This document shows positions 52,426-62,272 of a stretch of 64,000 nucleotides of DNA, in pieces. The stretch lies in NCBI RefSeq assembly GCF_003865135.1, contig NZ_BHZC01000001.1:6200001-6264000 (forward strand), read 5' to 3'. Numbering within the stretch: the stretch's first letter is position 1; each line of letters starts with the position of its first letter. The position numbers and the translations under genes are program-made. The DNA comes from Streptomyces chrestomyceticus JCM 4735. Lineage in GTDB: Bacteria > Actinomycetota > Actinomycetes > Streptomycetales > Streptomycetaceae. The notes below the pieces were generated by a model that saw only the letters and a list, made by a program, of their open reading frames with translations, searched no databases and had not been told where the DNA came from.

Positions 52426-53544
52426 GTGGCAGGCGCAAGGCAGGACGTGACGGACGCCCGCAGGATCGTGGTCAAGGTCGGTTCGTCCTCGCTGACCACG
52501 GCGAGCGGCGGCCTGGACGCGGACCGGGTGGACGCGCTGGTGGACGTGCTGGCCAAGCACCAGGACAAGGAGATCGTGCTGGTCTCCTCCGGCGCCATCG
52601 CGGCCGGCCTGGCGCCCCTGGGCCTGGACAGGCGGCCTCGGGACCTCGCCCGGCAGCAGGCCGCCGCCAGCGTCGGCCAGGGCCTGCTGGTCGCCCGCTA
52701 CACCGCCTCCTTCGCGCGTTACGGCCGCCGCGTCGGCCAGGTCCTGCTCACCTCGGACGACACCAGCCGCCGCGCCCACTACCGCAACGCCTTCCGGACC
52801 CTGGACCAACTGCTGGCCATGGGCGCCGTGCCGATCGTCAACGAGAACGACACCGTCGCCACCGACGAGATCCGCTTCGGCGACAACGACCGGCTGGCCG
52901 CCCTGGTCGCCCACCTCGTACGGGCCGACCTCCTGGTGCTGCTCTCGGACGTGGACGGGCTCTACGACGGCGACCCGAGCCTGCCCGGCACCTCCCGGAT
53001 CGCGCAGGTGAGCGGTCCGGCCGACCTGGAGGGCGTCTCGATCGGCAGCGCCGGCCGGGCCGGCGTCGGCACCGGCGGCATGGTCACCAAGGTCGAGGCG
53101 GCCCGGATCGCCGCCGCGGCCGGCATCCCGGTCGTGCTGACCTCCGCCGTGCACGCCGCCGACGCCCTGGCCGGCGGCCCCACCGGCACCCACTTCCTGC
53201 GCACCGGCCGCCGCTCCGCCGACCGGCTGCTGTGGCTGGCGCACGCCTCCACCCCGCGTGGCGCGCTGGTGCTGGACGACGGCGCCGTCGAGGCCGTCGT
53301 CGAACGGCACTCCTCGTTGCTGCCCGCCGGTATCGCCTCCGTGGACGGGGAGTTCAGCGCCGGCGACCCGGTCGAACTCCGGGACACCGCGGGCCGCGCC
53401 GTCGCCCGCGGCCTGGTCAACTTCGACGCGCGGGAGATCCCGCGGCTGATCGGCCGTTCCACCCGTGACCTCGCCCGCGAGCTGGGTCCCGCGTACGAAC
53501 GCGAGGTCGTGCACCGGGACGATCTGGTCGTACTGCACCACTGA
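52426..53544 (+). CDS. proB: Glutamate 5-kinase
   Basis: A 372-residue enzyme for the first step of proline synthesis. The amino-acid kinase domain begins [14 protein letters not shown], with [31 protein letters not shown] and [12 protein letters not shown]; a PUA domain lies at the C terminus (about 285-365). GTG 52426 has AGGGG upstream; GTG 52447 ([12 protein letters not shown]) is the alternative used by some homologues. proA lies 950 bases downstream, separated by one hypothetical gene, instead of being adjacent. Confidence 0.95.
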   Translation: MAGARQDVTDARRIVVKVGSSSLTTASGGLDADRVDALVDVLAKHQDKEIVLVSSGAIAAGLAPLGLDRRPRDLARQQAAASVGQGLLVARYTASFARYGRRVGQVLLTSDDTSRRAHYRNAFRTLDQLLAMGAVPIVNENDTVATDEIRFGDNDRLAALVAHLVRADLLVLLSDVDGLYDGDPSLPGTSRIAQVSGPADLEGVSIGSAGRAGVGTGGMVTKVEAARIAAAAGIPVVLTSAVHAADALAGGPTGTHFLRTGRRSADRLLWLAHASTPRGALVLDDGAVEAVVERHSSLLPAGIASVDGEFSAGDPVELRDTAGRAVARGLVNFDAREIPRLIGRSTRDLARELGPAYEREVVHRDDLVVLHH

Positions 53545-53715
53545 CGGCCGTCACAACAGGGAAACAAGTGGCAGGAAAGATCCAAAGACCAGCCTTTCCA
53601 CGGAGACCTTCTCGAAAATGCCCCCGCGACGGCCCGCGGGCTGGTCAACTTTGTTGCGGGGACGGCGTCCGGGGAGCGCCGTCCGTCGCGCGCGAGTGCG
53701 CGCCGAGGGACAGCA

Positions 53716-54399
53716 GTGCCGGACCACTGCCGAGGAACCGCCCGCGACCGGGCCCCGGAGCAGCGCGATCCGCGGGGACCCGGGCGGTCCGTACGCGGCG
53801 GCGCGTCCGGCGGCGGGCCGGTGCCGGTGACGGACGACAGCACCGATCGGCTCCGCCCCCGTGGGTACGGGCGGAGCGCTACGCACAACGGGAGGCCGCC
53901 GGTGAGACGAGGGCGCTCAGGGGCGCTGCCCCGAGGGACGGCGGAGCGCACACTGACCAGCGTCGGACCCGCCGGACCGGCCGGCGGTTCCGCGTCCGGG
54001 GACCGTGCCGGGCCGGGCCGGGCGACGTCCGAGCGGCCGTCGCCCGGGCGCCGCGAGGCGTCCCGGCTGTGGCACGTGACCCTCAGCGTCTCGGGGGCCG
54101 AGGCCCCCGTCCAGGAGGTCCGGCGGGCGCTGGAGCAGCTCGCCCACGACCACCCCTTCCTGCTGACCAGCCGCTACGCCAACGACCACGCCGAGATCCG
54201 CTACTGGGAAGAGGCCCGCGACCTGCACGACGCCGCCGCGGTCGCCCTGCGGCTGTGGGGCGAGCACCGCTCCTCGGCCGGGCTGCCGCCGTGGGAGATC
54301 GTGGGCCTGGAGGTCATCGACCGGGAGACGTACCACCAGCGCGTCGCGGAGGGGTACGGGCCGCCGCCCGCGTCCCGGGTGGGGGTGCATCCGTACTGA
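53716..54399 (+). CDS. Conserved hypothetical protein between proB and proA
   Basis: The conserved part is the last ~115 residues: [69 protein letters not shown], a compact alpha/beta domain of unknown role found in this position in streptomycetes. The N-terminal 110 residues from GTG 53716 are Arg/Gly/Pro-rich and may be only partly translated; GAGGGA six bases before GTG 53716 supports that start, while GTG 53827 is an alternative. The conserved domain has no catalytic motif I recognise. Confidence 0.7.
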   Translation: MPDHCRGTARDRAPEQRDPRGPGRSVRGGASGGGPVPVTDDSTDRLRPRGYGRSATHNGRPPVRRGRSGALPRGTAERTLTSVGPAGPAGGSASGDRAGPGRATSERPSPGRREASRLWHVTLSVSGAEAPVQEVRRALEQLAHDHPFLLTSRYANDHAEIRYWEEARDLHDAAAVALRLWGEHRSSAGLPPWEIVGLEVIDRETYHQRVAEGYGPPPASRVGVHPY

Positions 54400-54484
54400 G
54401 CGGTGGGGGCGCCCGTACGGGCGGGTGGCGGACCGCCGCGTCCCGCCAGGTGGAACGTGGCCGGGCCGCGCCCCGCCGCCCGGT

Positions 54485-54490
54485 TACGCT
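54485..54490 (+). promoter_or_regulatory. -10 element TACGCT, 7 nt before the proA ATG (leaderless promoter)
   Basis: TACGCT fits TANNNT; TTCCGCC separates it from ATG 54498. No ribosome-binding sequence precedes the ATG. Confidence 0.5.
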
Positions 54491-54497
54491 TTCCGCC

Positions 54498-55766
54498 ATG
54501 ACCAGCGAATCAGCGCACTCCTCACCCGTCATCGAGACCGCCCGGCGCGCCAAGGAGGCGGCGGCCGTCCTGGCGCCGCAGCCGCGCACCGCGCGCGACG
54601 GCGCGCTGCTCGCCATCGCCGACGCCCTGGTGGCCCGTACCGAAGAGATCGTCGCCGCCAACGCCGGGGACGTCGCCAAGGCCCGGGCCGCGGGCACCGG
54701 CGAGTCCCTGGTGGACCGGCTCACCCTGACCCCCGAGCGGGTCACCGCGATGGCCGCCGACGTCCGCGACGTGGTGGCGCTGCCCGACCCGGTGGGCGAG
54801 GTGCTGCGCGGCTCCACCCTGCCCAACGGGCTCGACCTGCGGCAGGTCCGCGTCCCGCTGGGCGTCGTCGGGATCATCTACGAGGCCCGGCCGAACGTGA
54901 CCGTGGACGCCGCCGCGCTGTGCCTGAAGGCGGGCAACGCGGTGCTGCTGCGCGGTTCGTCCTCCGCCTACGCCACGAACAGCGTCCTCGTCGAGGTGCT
55001 GCGGGAGGCGGTCGCGAGTGTCGGGCTGCCCGCCGACGTCGTCCAGTTGGTGCCGGGGGAGAGCCGCGACTCGGTGCGCGAGCTGATGCGGGCGCGCGGC
55101 CTGGTGGACGTGCTGATCCCGCGCGGCGGCGCCTCGCTGATCCGTACGGTCGTCGAGGAGTCCACGGTCCCGGTGATCGAGACCGGCACCGGCAACTGCC
55201 ACGTGTACGTGGACGAGCACGCCGACATCGACATGGCGCTGGACATCCTGATCAACTCCAAGGCGCAGCGGCCCAGCGTCTGCAACGCCGCCGAGACGGT
55301 GCTGGTGCACGCGGGCATCGCGGAGACGTTCCTGCCGCGGGCGCTGGAGGCGCTGACCCAGGCCGGGGTGATCGTGCACGGCGACACGGCCTGGCAGCAG
55401 GCCGGTCCCGGCCTGGTCGCGCCGGCCACGGACGAGGACTGGGCGGCCGAGTACCTCTCGTACGACATCGCCGCGGCCGTCGTGCAGGACCTGGACGCCG
55501 CGGTGGCGCACATCCGCCGCTGGTCCTCCGGGCACACCGAAGCGATCGTCACCACCTCGCAGGCGGCGGCCCGCCGGTTCACCCAGCTCGTGGACTCCAC
55601 GACGGTCGCGGTCAACGCGTCCACCCGCTTCACCGACGGCAGCCAGTTCGGGTTCGGCGCCGAGATCGGCATCTCGACGCAGAAGCTGCACGCCCGCGGT
55701 CCGATGGGGCTGCCGGAGCTGACCTCGACGAAGTACATCGTGACCGGGGACGGTCACACGCGCTGA
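54498..55766 (+). CDS. proA: Gamma-glutamyl phosphate reductase
   Basis: A 422-residue NADPH-dependent enzyme of the aldehyde dehydrogenase fold, second step of proline synthesis. Motifs: [30 protein letters not shown], the active-site Cys in [14 protein letters not shown], and the terminal [19 protein letters not shown] block. ATG 54498 is supported by the -10 element 7 nt upstream, suggesting its own leaderless transcript rather than coupling to proB. Confidence 0.97.
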   Translation: MTSESAHSSPVIETARRAKEAAAVLAPQPRTARDGALLAIADALVARTEEIVAANAGDVAKARAAGTGESLVDRLTLTPERVTAMAADVRDVVALPDPVGEVLRGSTLPNGLDLRQVRVPLGVVGIIYEARPNVTVDAAALCLKAGNAVLLRGSSSAYATNSVLVEVLREAVASVGLPADVVQLVPGESRDSVRELMRARGLVDVLIPRGGASLIRTVVEESTVPVIETGTGNCHVYVDEHADIDMALDILINSKAQRPSVCNAAETVLVHAGIAETFLPRALEALTQAGVIVHGDTAWQQAGPGLVAPATDEDWAAEYLSYDIAAAVVQDLDAAVAHIRRWSSGHTEAIVTTSQAAARRFTQLVDSTTVAVNASTRFTDGSQFGFGAEIGISTQKLHARGPMGLPELTSTKYIVTGDGHTR

Positions 55767-55903
55767 CGGTACGGGGCGGGGGCTCCGGGCGGGCCGGGGG
55801 CTCGCGCGGGCCGGGCCGGGTCTCGCGTGGGCCGGGGCCGGTGCCGCGCTCCGGTCCGCGGCCGAATTCCCGTGCTACCCGCCCATGACCGACCGGGCCG
55901 GGC

Positions 55904-55909
55904 TAGTCT
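55904..55909 (+). promoter_or_regulatory. -10 element TAGTCT, 6 nt before GTG 55916 (leaderless promoter)
   Basis: TAGTCT is followed by GGACGG and GTG 55916. Confidence 0.45.
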
Positions 55910-55915
55910 GGACGG

Positions 55916-56548
55916 GTGCCGGACGACGTGGGGGGCAAGCCGTTCCCGGACGGCGAGGAGCCCGACGAGCACAGTCAGCCGAGCCACGGGGCAGCGGACG
56001 AGGACTTCGCCTCCGTGGTCCTCGACGAGGACTTCGTGCGGTCCGCGCGCTTCCACGAACCCACCGCGGTGGAACGGATGCTGGCCGCCGCCCAGGCACG
56101 AGCGGAGGCCGACGCCGCCCGCGCCCGCCCGGGGTACGGCACCGATCCGGACGCCGACGACCCGGCCGGCCGGTCCCGTGCCACGGGCCGGCGCTACGGC
56201 CGCGGCACCGGCGCCGCCCGCGAGCGGGACGCCGACCCGGACGCGTACGGCCCCCACGGACCGTACGGCCCGTACGGCGGCGCCCTGCGCCCGTACCGCG
56301 GCAGCGTCCGCTGGCACCGCCCGGTGGCCTGGGTGCTCGCCGTCCTCATGGGCATCGGTCTGGTCGCGCTCGCGTTTTCCGCGGTCTACCGCGGCGCGTC
56401 CGGCGGGCGCACGCAGACTCCGGCGCCGCCGCCCGCGACCAGCGGGGTGGACGGTGTACCGCCCGTCCGCTCCAGCCTGGTGCCGTCGGCGTCCGCCTCG
56501 GCCGAGTCGACGCCGCCGCCCGCTTCCGCCGCTCCGCGCGCCGGCTGA
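55916..56548 (+). CDS. Single-pass membrane protein, member 1 of a related pair
   Basis: A 210-residue protein. An acidic N terminus carries the motif FASVVLDEDFVRSARFHEPTAVERML (about 28-53), which recurs in the next gene; a disordered Arg/Tyr/Gly region (DAYGPHGPYGPYGG) follows, then one membrane helix (VAWVLAVLMGIGLVALAFSAVY, about 133-154) and a short Ser/Pro-rich outer tail. No enzyme motif. Conserved in streptomycetes at this place, function unknown. Confidence 0.82.
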   Translation: MPDDVGGKPFPDGEEPDEHSQPSHGAADEDFASVVLDEDFVRSARFHEPTAVERMLAAAQARAEADAARARPGYGTDPDADDPAGRSRATGRRYGRGTGAARERDADPDAYGPHGPYGPYGGALRPYRGSVRWHRPVAWVLAVLMGIGLVALAFSAVYRGASGGRTQTPAPPPATSGVDGVPPVRSSLVPSASASAESTPPPASAAPRAG

Positions 56549-56762
56549 GACGCGGGAGCCGTGCGACGGCTGAGCGGTGGGGGCCGCGTGCCGGCTGAGG
56601 TCCGGGAGCCGCGCGGCAGTTGACGTCCGGGGCCCGTACGCCCTCCGGGGGCGCCGGGCGGCTCCCGTGAGCGGGACCGGCCGCCGCAAGCGGGGGCACA
56701 GCTCCGGCAGAATCCGCCGAACTTGTCCCGTACCAGGGCGTTTACCGGCGCCTCCACAGACC

Positions 56763-56768
56763 TACTCT
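56763..56768 (+). promoter_or_regulatory. -10 element TACTCT, 6 nt before ATG 56775 (leaderless promoter)
   Basis: TACTCT is followed by TGTGGT and ATG 56775. Confidence 0.5.
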
Positions 56769-56774
56769 TGTGGT

Positions 56775-57893
56775 ATGGCCGGTGCTGGTGACCCTCCCGA
56801 AGGGACCCCCGAGGGCGCCGCGGGAGGCGGAGAGGACGAATACCGATCCGTCGTCTTCGACGAATCGTTCGTACGAGCTGCACGCCTTCAGGAGTACTCG
56901 GCGAGGGAGCGCATGGAGGACCACGCACGGGCCGTACGCACCCGGCACGCCTGGGCACGGCTCGGCGGCGCCCGGCAGGCCGTGCTTCTCGCGCTGCTGA
57001 TCCTCATCGCCTTCGGCACCGCGATCTACATGGGGGTCCGCCACCCCTACCGGCCCCCCGAGCCGATGGCGGCGGAGCCGCTGCGGTCCACGGTCGTGCC
57101 GCTGGCGCCGGAGGGCACCGTGCCGGGCGGCAAGCCGGCCGACCTCTTCGCGCGCAGCCCCGCGGCGCAGTACCGCATCGGCGCGGCGGGCGTGAACCTG
57201 CCCGCGGTCTCGCGGACCGAGCACTTCTCGGACGGCCAGGTCGTCTCCGCCCTGACCCTCGCCAAGAACTACCTCGTGCGGTCCTCGATCGACCCGGCCA
57301 CCCTGACGGGCGGCTCCGTACGGCCGGTGGGGCTGCTGCTCGATCCCGGCCAACTCGACCAGTTCGACCGGAGTCTGGCGCACCCGGCCGACGACGGGCG
57401 GCACGCGGCCACCGGCTGGCTGACCCGCTTCGACCCGGACGAGGTGGAACTGGCCGACACCGATGTGCGGGTGACCGGCACCCTGTCGGCCACCGAGGTC
57501 GGCGCGGACGCGCTGGAGGTGAGCGCCGACTTCACCTTCGCGTACGCCGTACGCCCCGCGGGCGCCGGGACCCGTGCCGGTGCCAAGGCCACGGCAGGTC
57601 AACAGGCCGCCGCCGCCTCGCTGTTCACCGTCCGCCGTGAACTGCGCTTCCGGATCAGCCGCGACGACCTGGACGACCACCGCCTGGAGGTGCTGCAGAG
57701 CAGCCTCCAGGCAGGGCCGATGTCCTGCTCCGCCGACGCGTCGGGCACCTTGCGGCCGCTGCTCGCGGGGCAGCGGGCCGGGGACGCCGGGCCGGCGGCC
57801 ACCGACCCGTACGCCCGCGGCCGTTCGAACACGGGGCTGTGCGGGAAGCTGGCGGCTACTTCCCAGCCGAGCCCGGCTCGTCCGGACCGTTAG
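56775..57893 (+). CDS. Single-pass membrane protein, member 2 of a related pair
   Basis: A 372-residue protein with the N-terminal motif YRSVVFDESFVRAARLQEYSARERM shared with the preceding gene, one membrane helix (QAVLLALLILIAFGTAIYMGV, about 72-92) and a large extracytoplasmic domain (about 110-370) containing two Cys near the end (SCSADAS and LCGKL). The outer domain has repeated beta-type segments (VRVTGTLSATEVGADALEVSADFTFAY). ATG 56775 is fixed by the -10 six bases before it. The last 38 bases overlap the convergent M48 peptidase gene. Function unknown. Confidence 0.85.
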   Translation: MAGAGDPPEGTPEGAAGGGEDEYRSVVFDESFVRAARLQEYSARERMEDHARAVRTRHAWARLGGARQAVLLALLILIAFGTAIYMGVRHPYRPPEPMAAEPLRSTVVPLAPEGTVPGGKPADLFARSPAAQYRIGAAGVNLPAVSRTEHFSDGQVVSALTLAKNYLVRSSIDPATLTGGSVRPVGLLLDPGQLDQFDRSLAHPADDGRHAATGWLTRFDPDEVELADTDVRVTGTLSATEVGADALEVSADFTFAYAVRPAGAGTRAGAKATAGQQAAAASLFTVRRELRFRISRDDLDDHRLEVLQSSLQAGPMSCSADASGTLRPLLAGQRAGDAGPAATDPYARGRSNTGLCGKLAATSQPSPARPDR

Positions 57894-58983
57894 CGCCGTC
57901 CGACCCGTTCGCGCCGCCGGAGCCGCCCGTGCCCCCGGAGCCGCCGGGCCGGGAGCCGCCGCGGAAGACCGTGTCCCGCAGCTTGCCGCCGAGATCCCCG
58001 GCCCCGCCGGCTATGTCGCGCACCAGGCCCATCAGCGGGTCCTTGCTGGTACGCACCGACTCGGCGTAGTGCGCGGCGGACTCACGGAAGGATTCGGACA
58101 CCGAGGTGTCCTTGTCCTCGTCCTTGCGCGGGTAGTGGCCGTCCATGATGCGCTGGTAGTCCCGGCTGGCCGCCCACTTCTTCAGCTCGGCCGCCCGCAC
58201 GGTGGTGAACGGGTGGCTGCGCGGCAGCATGTTCAGCACCTTCAGCACGGAGTCGCGCAGGTCACCGCCCGCCTCGTACTCCTCGGCCTGCTTCAGGAAC
58301 GCGTCCACGTTCATCTCGTGCAGGTGGTTGCCGCCGGCCAGCTTCATCAGTCCGCGCATGGACGCCTGCAGGTCCTGCCCGACCAGCAGTCCGGCCCGGT
58401 CGGCGGACAGCTCCGACTTGCGGAACCACTCGCGCAGCGCCGTCACTATCGCCATGATCGCGACGTTGCCCAGCGGGATCCAGGCGACCTTCAGCGCCAG
58501 GTTCGTCAGGAACAGCAGGATCGTGCGGTACACCGCGTGACCGGACAGCGCGTGGCCGACCTCGTGGCCGATGACCGCACGCATCTCCTCCTCGTCGAGC
58601 AGCTCGACCAGGCCGGTGGTCAGGACGATGATCGGCTCGTCCAGCCCGATGCACATGGCGTTCGGCACCGGGTCCTGGTTCACGTACATCGGCGGGACCT
58701 TCTCCAGGTCCAGGATGTAACAGGCGTCCCGCAGCATGTCGTTGAGGTGCGTGAACTGCTGGTCGCTGACGCGCACCGAGTCCGACAGGAACAGCAGCCG
58801 CAGGCTGCGCTCCGGCAACAGGCCGCTGAGCGTCTTGAAGACGGTGTCGAACCCGCTGAGCTTGCGCAGGGCCACGAGCGCGGAACGGTCCGCCGGGTGC
58901 TCGTAGGCGCGGGACGAGATCCCCGGGAACCGCCTGCGGTCCCGGCTCGGTACGCGCTCGCTGCCGCCTGGGCTCTCCGTCAT
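57856..58983 (-). CDS. M48-family zinc metallopeptidase
   Basis: A 375-residue membrane-associated protease related to HtpX/Ste24. The zinc motif HEVGH is at 140-144 (VIGHEVGHALSGH), and the third ligand is the Glu in SELSADRAG. Membrane segments lie around TILLFLTNLALKVAWIPLGNVAIMAIV. The tail is Gly/Ser-rich (GGTGGSGGANGSDGANG). Such enzymes degrade misfolded membrane proteins. ATG 58983 has GGGGGAGG upstream; a TAGTCT hexamer on this strand near 59022 may be its -10. Confidence 0.92.
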   Translation of the reverse strand: MTESPGGSERVPSRDRRRFPGISSRAYEHPADRSALVALRKLSGFDTVFKTLSGLLPERSLRLLFLSDSVRVSDQQFTHLNDMLRDACYILDLEKVPPMYVNQDPVPNAMCIGLDEPIIVLTTGLVELLDEEEMRAVIGHEVGHALSGHAVYRTILLFLTNLALKVAWIPLGNVAIMAIVTALREWFRKSELSADRAGLLVGQDLQASMRGLMKLAGGNHLHEMNVDAFLKQAEEYEAGGDLRDSVLKVLNMLPRSHPFTTVRAAELKKWAASRDYQRIMDGHYPRKDEDKDTSVSESFRESAAHYAESVRTSKDPLMGLVRDIAGGAGDLGGKLRDTVFRGGSRPGGSGGTGGSGGANGSDGANGPDEPGSAGK

Positions 58984-59123
58984 TGGGGCCTCCCCCTGTT
59001 CGACTGCGTGTGATTCAGACTAGAGGACGCCACTGACAGCCATTTGGATGCCCAGGCGTACGCTGGCGAGCGCACCGGGGCCCGCAGATGCCCACATGCC
59101 CGTACAAAGGGAGCGCTTCAGCC

Positions 59124-59291
59124 ATGCCGAACCCGAGCGTGCTGCTCGCCGCCGCGGCGGAGACCTCGAAGAACGACGGCCCGGGGTGGATCCTGCGCAC
59201 CGTCCTGATCGTCGGCATCCTCGGCGCCGTGTTCCTCGCATGGGTCCTGCTGCGCAATTACGGGAAGGACGACCACGACGACCGGGACTGA
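59124..59291 (+). CDS. Tiny single-pass membrane protein
   Basis: A 55-residue protein (MPNPSVLLAAAAETSKNDGP) with one membrane helix (LRTVLIVGILGAVFLAWVLL) and a polar, Asp-rich end (YGKDDHDDRD). ATG 59124 is chosen: AAAGGGAG lies about ten bases upstream. Found in streptomycetes upstream of nadD; function unknown. Confidence 0.7.
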   Translation: MPNPSVLLAAAAETSKNDGPGWILRTVLIVGILGAVFLAWVLLRNYGKDDHDDRD

Positions 59292-59457
59292 CCCCGCCCC
59301 TTCCCGGACGGCCCACCCGCCCGCGGGCCCGGAACGGCCCCGCGGACGGGCGTACGAACGCCCTCCCGGCGGAGTCGGCGTGAGACACGGGTGAGCTCGC
59401 GCATACGATGTGGCGGAAGTCTCTGTCCGACCCCATCCCGGATTGGTTCTGCCGACG

Positions 59458-59619
59458 ATGAGCCTGCACACCACCGCACAGCACCTGGTCACCCTCGCCG
59501 AAGGCGGTCAGGAGGGCGGCGCGCACGAGAGCCTGAACCCGTTCGTCACGGGTGGCGGCGCCCTGATCGCCCTGCTCCTGCTGCTCTGGATCACCACCCG
59601 CTTCAACCGGGACCGCTGA
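59458..59619 (+). CDS. Tiny single-pass membrane protein
   Basis: A 53-residue protein from ATG 59458: [20 protein letters not shown], then a helix ([18 protein letters not shown]) and a short basic end (NRDR). The same size class and place as the previous gene; together they precede nadD. A TACGAT hexamer at 59404-59409 may be its -10. Function unknown. Confidence 0.68.
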   Translation: MSLHTTAQHLVTLAEGGQEGGAHESLNPFVTGGGALIALLLLLWITTRFNRDR

Positions 59620-59657
59620 GGGCGGGCACCGGGACCCCGGCACCGCGCAGCGCCCAG

Positions 59658-59663
59658 TAGGGT
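59658..59663 (+). promoter_or_regulatory. -10 element TAGGGT, 8 nt before the nadD ATG
   Basis: TAGGGT is followed by CTGCACGC and ATG 59672; the transcript would be leaderless or have a one-base leader. No ribosome-binding sequence precedes the ATG. Confidence 0.5.
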
Positions 59664-59671
59664 CTGCACGC

Positions 59672-60301
59672 ATGGGAGAGCAGACAGGGCCCGTGAAGCG
59701 GCGGCTCGGAGTGATGGGCGGGACGTTCGACCCGATCCATCACGGACACCTGGTCGCCGCCAGCGAGGTGGCCAGCCAGTTCCACCTCGACGAGGTCATA
59801 TTCGTCCCGACCGGGCAGCCGTGGCAGAAGAGCCACAAGACGGTGTCGCCGGCCGAGGACCGCTATCTGATGACGGTCATCGCGACCGCGTCCAACCCGC
59901 AGTTCTCCGTCAGCCGGATCGACATCGACCGCGGCGGCAAGACGTACACCATCGACACGCTGCGGGAGCTGCACGAACAGCACCGTGACGCGGACCTCTT
60001 CTTCATCACCGGCGCCGACGCGCTCGGCCAGATCCTGACCTGGCACGACGCGCCGGAGCTGTTCTCGCTCGCCCACTTCATCGGGGTGACCAGGCCCGGG
60101 CACATACTCGCCGACCCCGGGCTTCCCGAAGGGGCGGTGTCCCTGGTCGAGGTGCCGGCGCTGGCCATCTCCTCGACCGACTGCCGGGCGCGCGTCGCCC
60201 AGGGGGACCCGGTCTGGTACCTGGTGCCGGACGGCGTCGTGCGCTACATCGACAAGCGCGACCTGTACCGCGAGGACCTGACCGGCCACGACGGCCGTTG
60301 A
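59672..60301 (+). CDS. nadD: Nicotinate-nucleotide adenylyltransferase
   Basis: A 209-residue nucleotidyltransferase making deamido-NAD from NaMN and ATP. The signature [12 protein letters not shown] holds the ATP-binding His residues (H23, H26), and the C-terminal [11 protein letters not shown] corresponds to the family's ISSTxxR motif. ATG 59672 gives the usual ten-residue lead before the first strand. It starts a run with the LCP gene and rsfS, an order conserved in actinobacteria. Confidence 0.96.
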   Translation: MGEQTGPVKRRLGVMGGTFDPIHHGHLVAASEVASQFHLDEVIFVPTGQPWQKSHKTVSPAEDRYLMTVIATASNPQFSVSRIDIDRGGKTYTIDTLRELHEQHRDADLFFITGADALGQILTWHDAPELFSLAHFIGVTRPGHILADPGLPEGAVSLVEVPALAISSTDCRARVAQGDPVWYLVPDGVVRYIDKRDLYREDLTGHDGR

Positions 60302-60361
60302 CATCTGTTGCCGACGGCCGCCGACGACGGCCGCCGACGGGGCTCACGGAAAGGGGCACCG

Positions 60362-62244
60362 GTGAACGACCGACACGACCCGTACGTGCCGCGGGACCCG
60401 TATGCCCAGGACCAGCAGGGGCAGCCGGGGTACACCTACGACGCCTACGGGCAGCCGGTGTACCCGGAAGCGCCGCAGCAGGCCGCGTACGACCAGTACG
60501 GGCAGCCGGTGGGCTACGACCCGTACGGCGCTCCGGGCCAGTACGACCCGTACGGCCGGCAAGGCGGGCAGCCGGGCACCGGGCAGCAGATCCCGGGGCA
60601 GCAGGTTCCGGGCCGGCAGGTCCCTGAGCAGCCGGGGGCGGGCCAGGGGTACGGCTACGACCCGTACGGCCAGCAGCAGGTGCCGCAGCAGACGCCTCAG
60701 TACCCCCAGCAGTACGACCCGTACGGGCAGCCCCAGCAGTTCCACCAGCCCCAGCAGCACGGTGTGCCGCAGCAGGCTCAGCAGCAACAGCAGCAGGGCT
60801 GGATCCCGCAGCAGTCGGCGCAGCCCTCGTACGAGCAGGTCTCCTGCCAGGAGCCGGAGCACCAGCCATACGGGCAGCCCGCCCAGGACACCGCCCCGCA
60901 GGCCCCGCGCGACGGGGCGCCGGGGGCCGCGGGAGCCCCGGGCCGTGCGTCGGCTCAGAGTGCCGCCCAGGGCCCCGGGAGCGCTGCGGACGACACGGAC
61001 TACCGCACCGAGCAGTTCTCGTTCATCGAGGAGCCGACCGAGGACTCCGAGGACGTCATCGACTGGCTCAAGTTCACCGAGAGCCGTACCGAGCGGCGTG
61101 AGGAGGCCAAGCGGCGCGGCCGCAGCCGCAAGGTCATGCTGATCGTGCTGCTGGTCCTGCTGCTCCTCGGCGGCGTCGGCTATCTCTGGTGGGCGGGCAA
61201 GCTGCCCGGCCTCTCGGGGCCGGGGCGGGCACGGAGGCCGGGGGCGCCGGACAGAAGCGCGATGTGCTCGTCGTGCACCTGAAGGACCCCAAGGGCAACA
61301 GCTCCACCGCGCTCCTCGTGGACAACGAGAGCACCCACAAGGGCACCACCGTCCTGCTCCCGAACAGCCTGGCGGTCTCCACCGAGGACGGCGGGTCCAC
61401 GACGCTGGCCAAGTCGGTCAAGGACCAGGGCATCGACCCCACCAGGGAGGCCCTGAACACCCTCTTCGGCGCCGACATCAAGGCAAGCTGGCGGCTGGAC
61501 ACCCCGTACCTGGAGAACCTGGTCGAGACGACCGGCGGCATCACGCTGGACACCGACACCACCGTCCCCGGCGCCAAGAAGGGCGACGGCCCCCTCGTCA
61601 AGCAGGGCAAGAGCCAGGAGCTGAACGGCCAGGCGGCCGTGGCGTACGCCACGTTCCAGGGGCCCGGCGAACCGCAGACCAAGCAGTTGGAGCGGTTCGG
61701 CCAGGTGATGCAGGCCACCATGAAGAAGGTCTCCAGCGACGCGGACGGCGCCACGGCCACCGTGAAGTCGCTGCTCCAGGTGCTGGACCCGCCGCTCACC
61801 GAGGCGGAACTGGGCAGCTCGCTCGCGCAGCGCGCAGAGCTGGCGAAGTCCGGCGCCTACGGGACCACCCTGCTGCCGGTGCAGCAGGACGGCACGCTGA
61901 GCCGGCAGGCGGCGGACGGTGTGGTCAAGGAGGTGCTCGGCGGCACGGTCAAGAAGACCGACCCCAGCTCGACCCCGAGGGTCAGCGTCCAGAACGCCAC
62001 CGGCAAGAAGGAAGCGACCGACAAGGCGCGGATCGCCCTGGTCAACGGCGGGTACTCCTTCGTCGAAGGCGGCACCGCGGCGGCCAGGCCGGCCTCCGAG
62101 GTCACGTACGCGGACGCCGCCCAGAAGGCGAAGGCCGAGGAGGCCGCCAAGACGCTGGGCCTGCCGGCCGGCGCGGTCAAGCAGGGCAAGGCCGCCTCGA
62201 ACGCCGACGTGACGGTGGTGCTGGGGCAGGACTACAAGGGCTGA
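60362..62244 (+). pseudogene. LytR-CpsA-Psr family protein with LytR_C domain, out of frame by one base as sequenced
   Basis: From GTG 60362 (AAAGGGG upstream) a Gln/Tyr/Pro-rich cytoplasmic region of about 200 residues with YGQPV/YDPYGQ repeats, an acidic stretch (SFIEEPTEDSEDVIDWLKF), a basic patch and one membrane helix (VMLIVLLVLLLLGGVGYLWWAG). At GGGG 61216-61219 one base must be added to enter the frame that encodes the outer part: an LCP domain (VLVVHLKDPKGNSSTALLV, then YLENLVETTGGITLDTD and QAAVAYATFQG) and the C-terminal LytR_C domain (RVSVQNATG...VTVVLGQDYKG). The restored gene is 627 codons. LCP enzymes attach glycopolymers to peptidoglycan; the usual catalytic Arg and Asp residues are poorly preserved in the short LCP part, so a non-catalytic role is possible. 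Confidence 0.8.
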
Positions 62245-62245
62245 G

Positions 62246-62272
62246 GGGCACCGGACCGGAAGGCCGGTGCCC
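62246..62272 (+). terminator. Hairpin after the LCP gene
   Basis: GGGCACCGG (62246-62254) pairs with CCGGTGCCC (62264-62272), 9-base loop. A second GC-rich inverted repeat follows at about 62280-62318. Confidence 0.7.

Noticed and set aside
49843..53541. A 1232-codon open frame antisense to rplU, obg and proB
   Set aside because: Same reason: low-complexity shadow of certain genes.
34570..61219. Programmed ribosomal frameshifting at the frame breaks
   Set aside because: No slippery heptamer with downstream pseudoknot is seen, four of the breaks share only a short G/C run, and the affected genes are not known to use recoding.
60362..61282. The Gln/Tyr-rich LCP N terminus as an independent protein
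   Set aside because: It ends in a membrane helix followed at once by the frame break, and the next frame continues the expected outer domains, so it is one gene.
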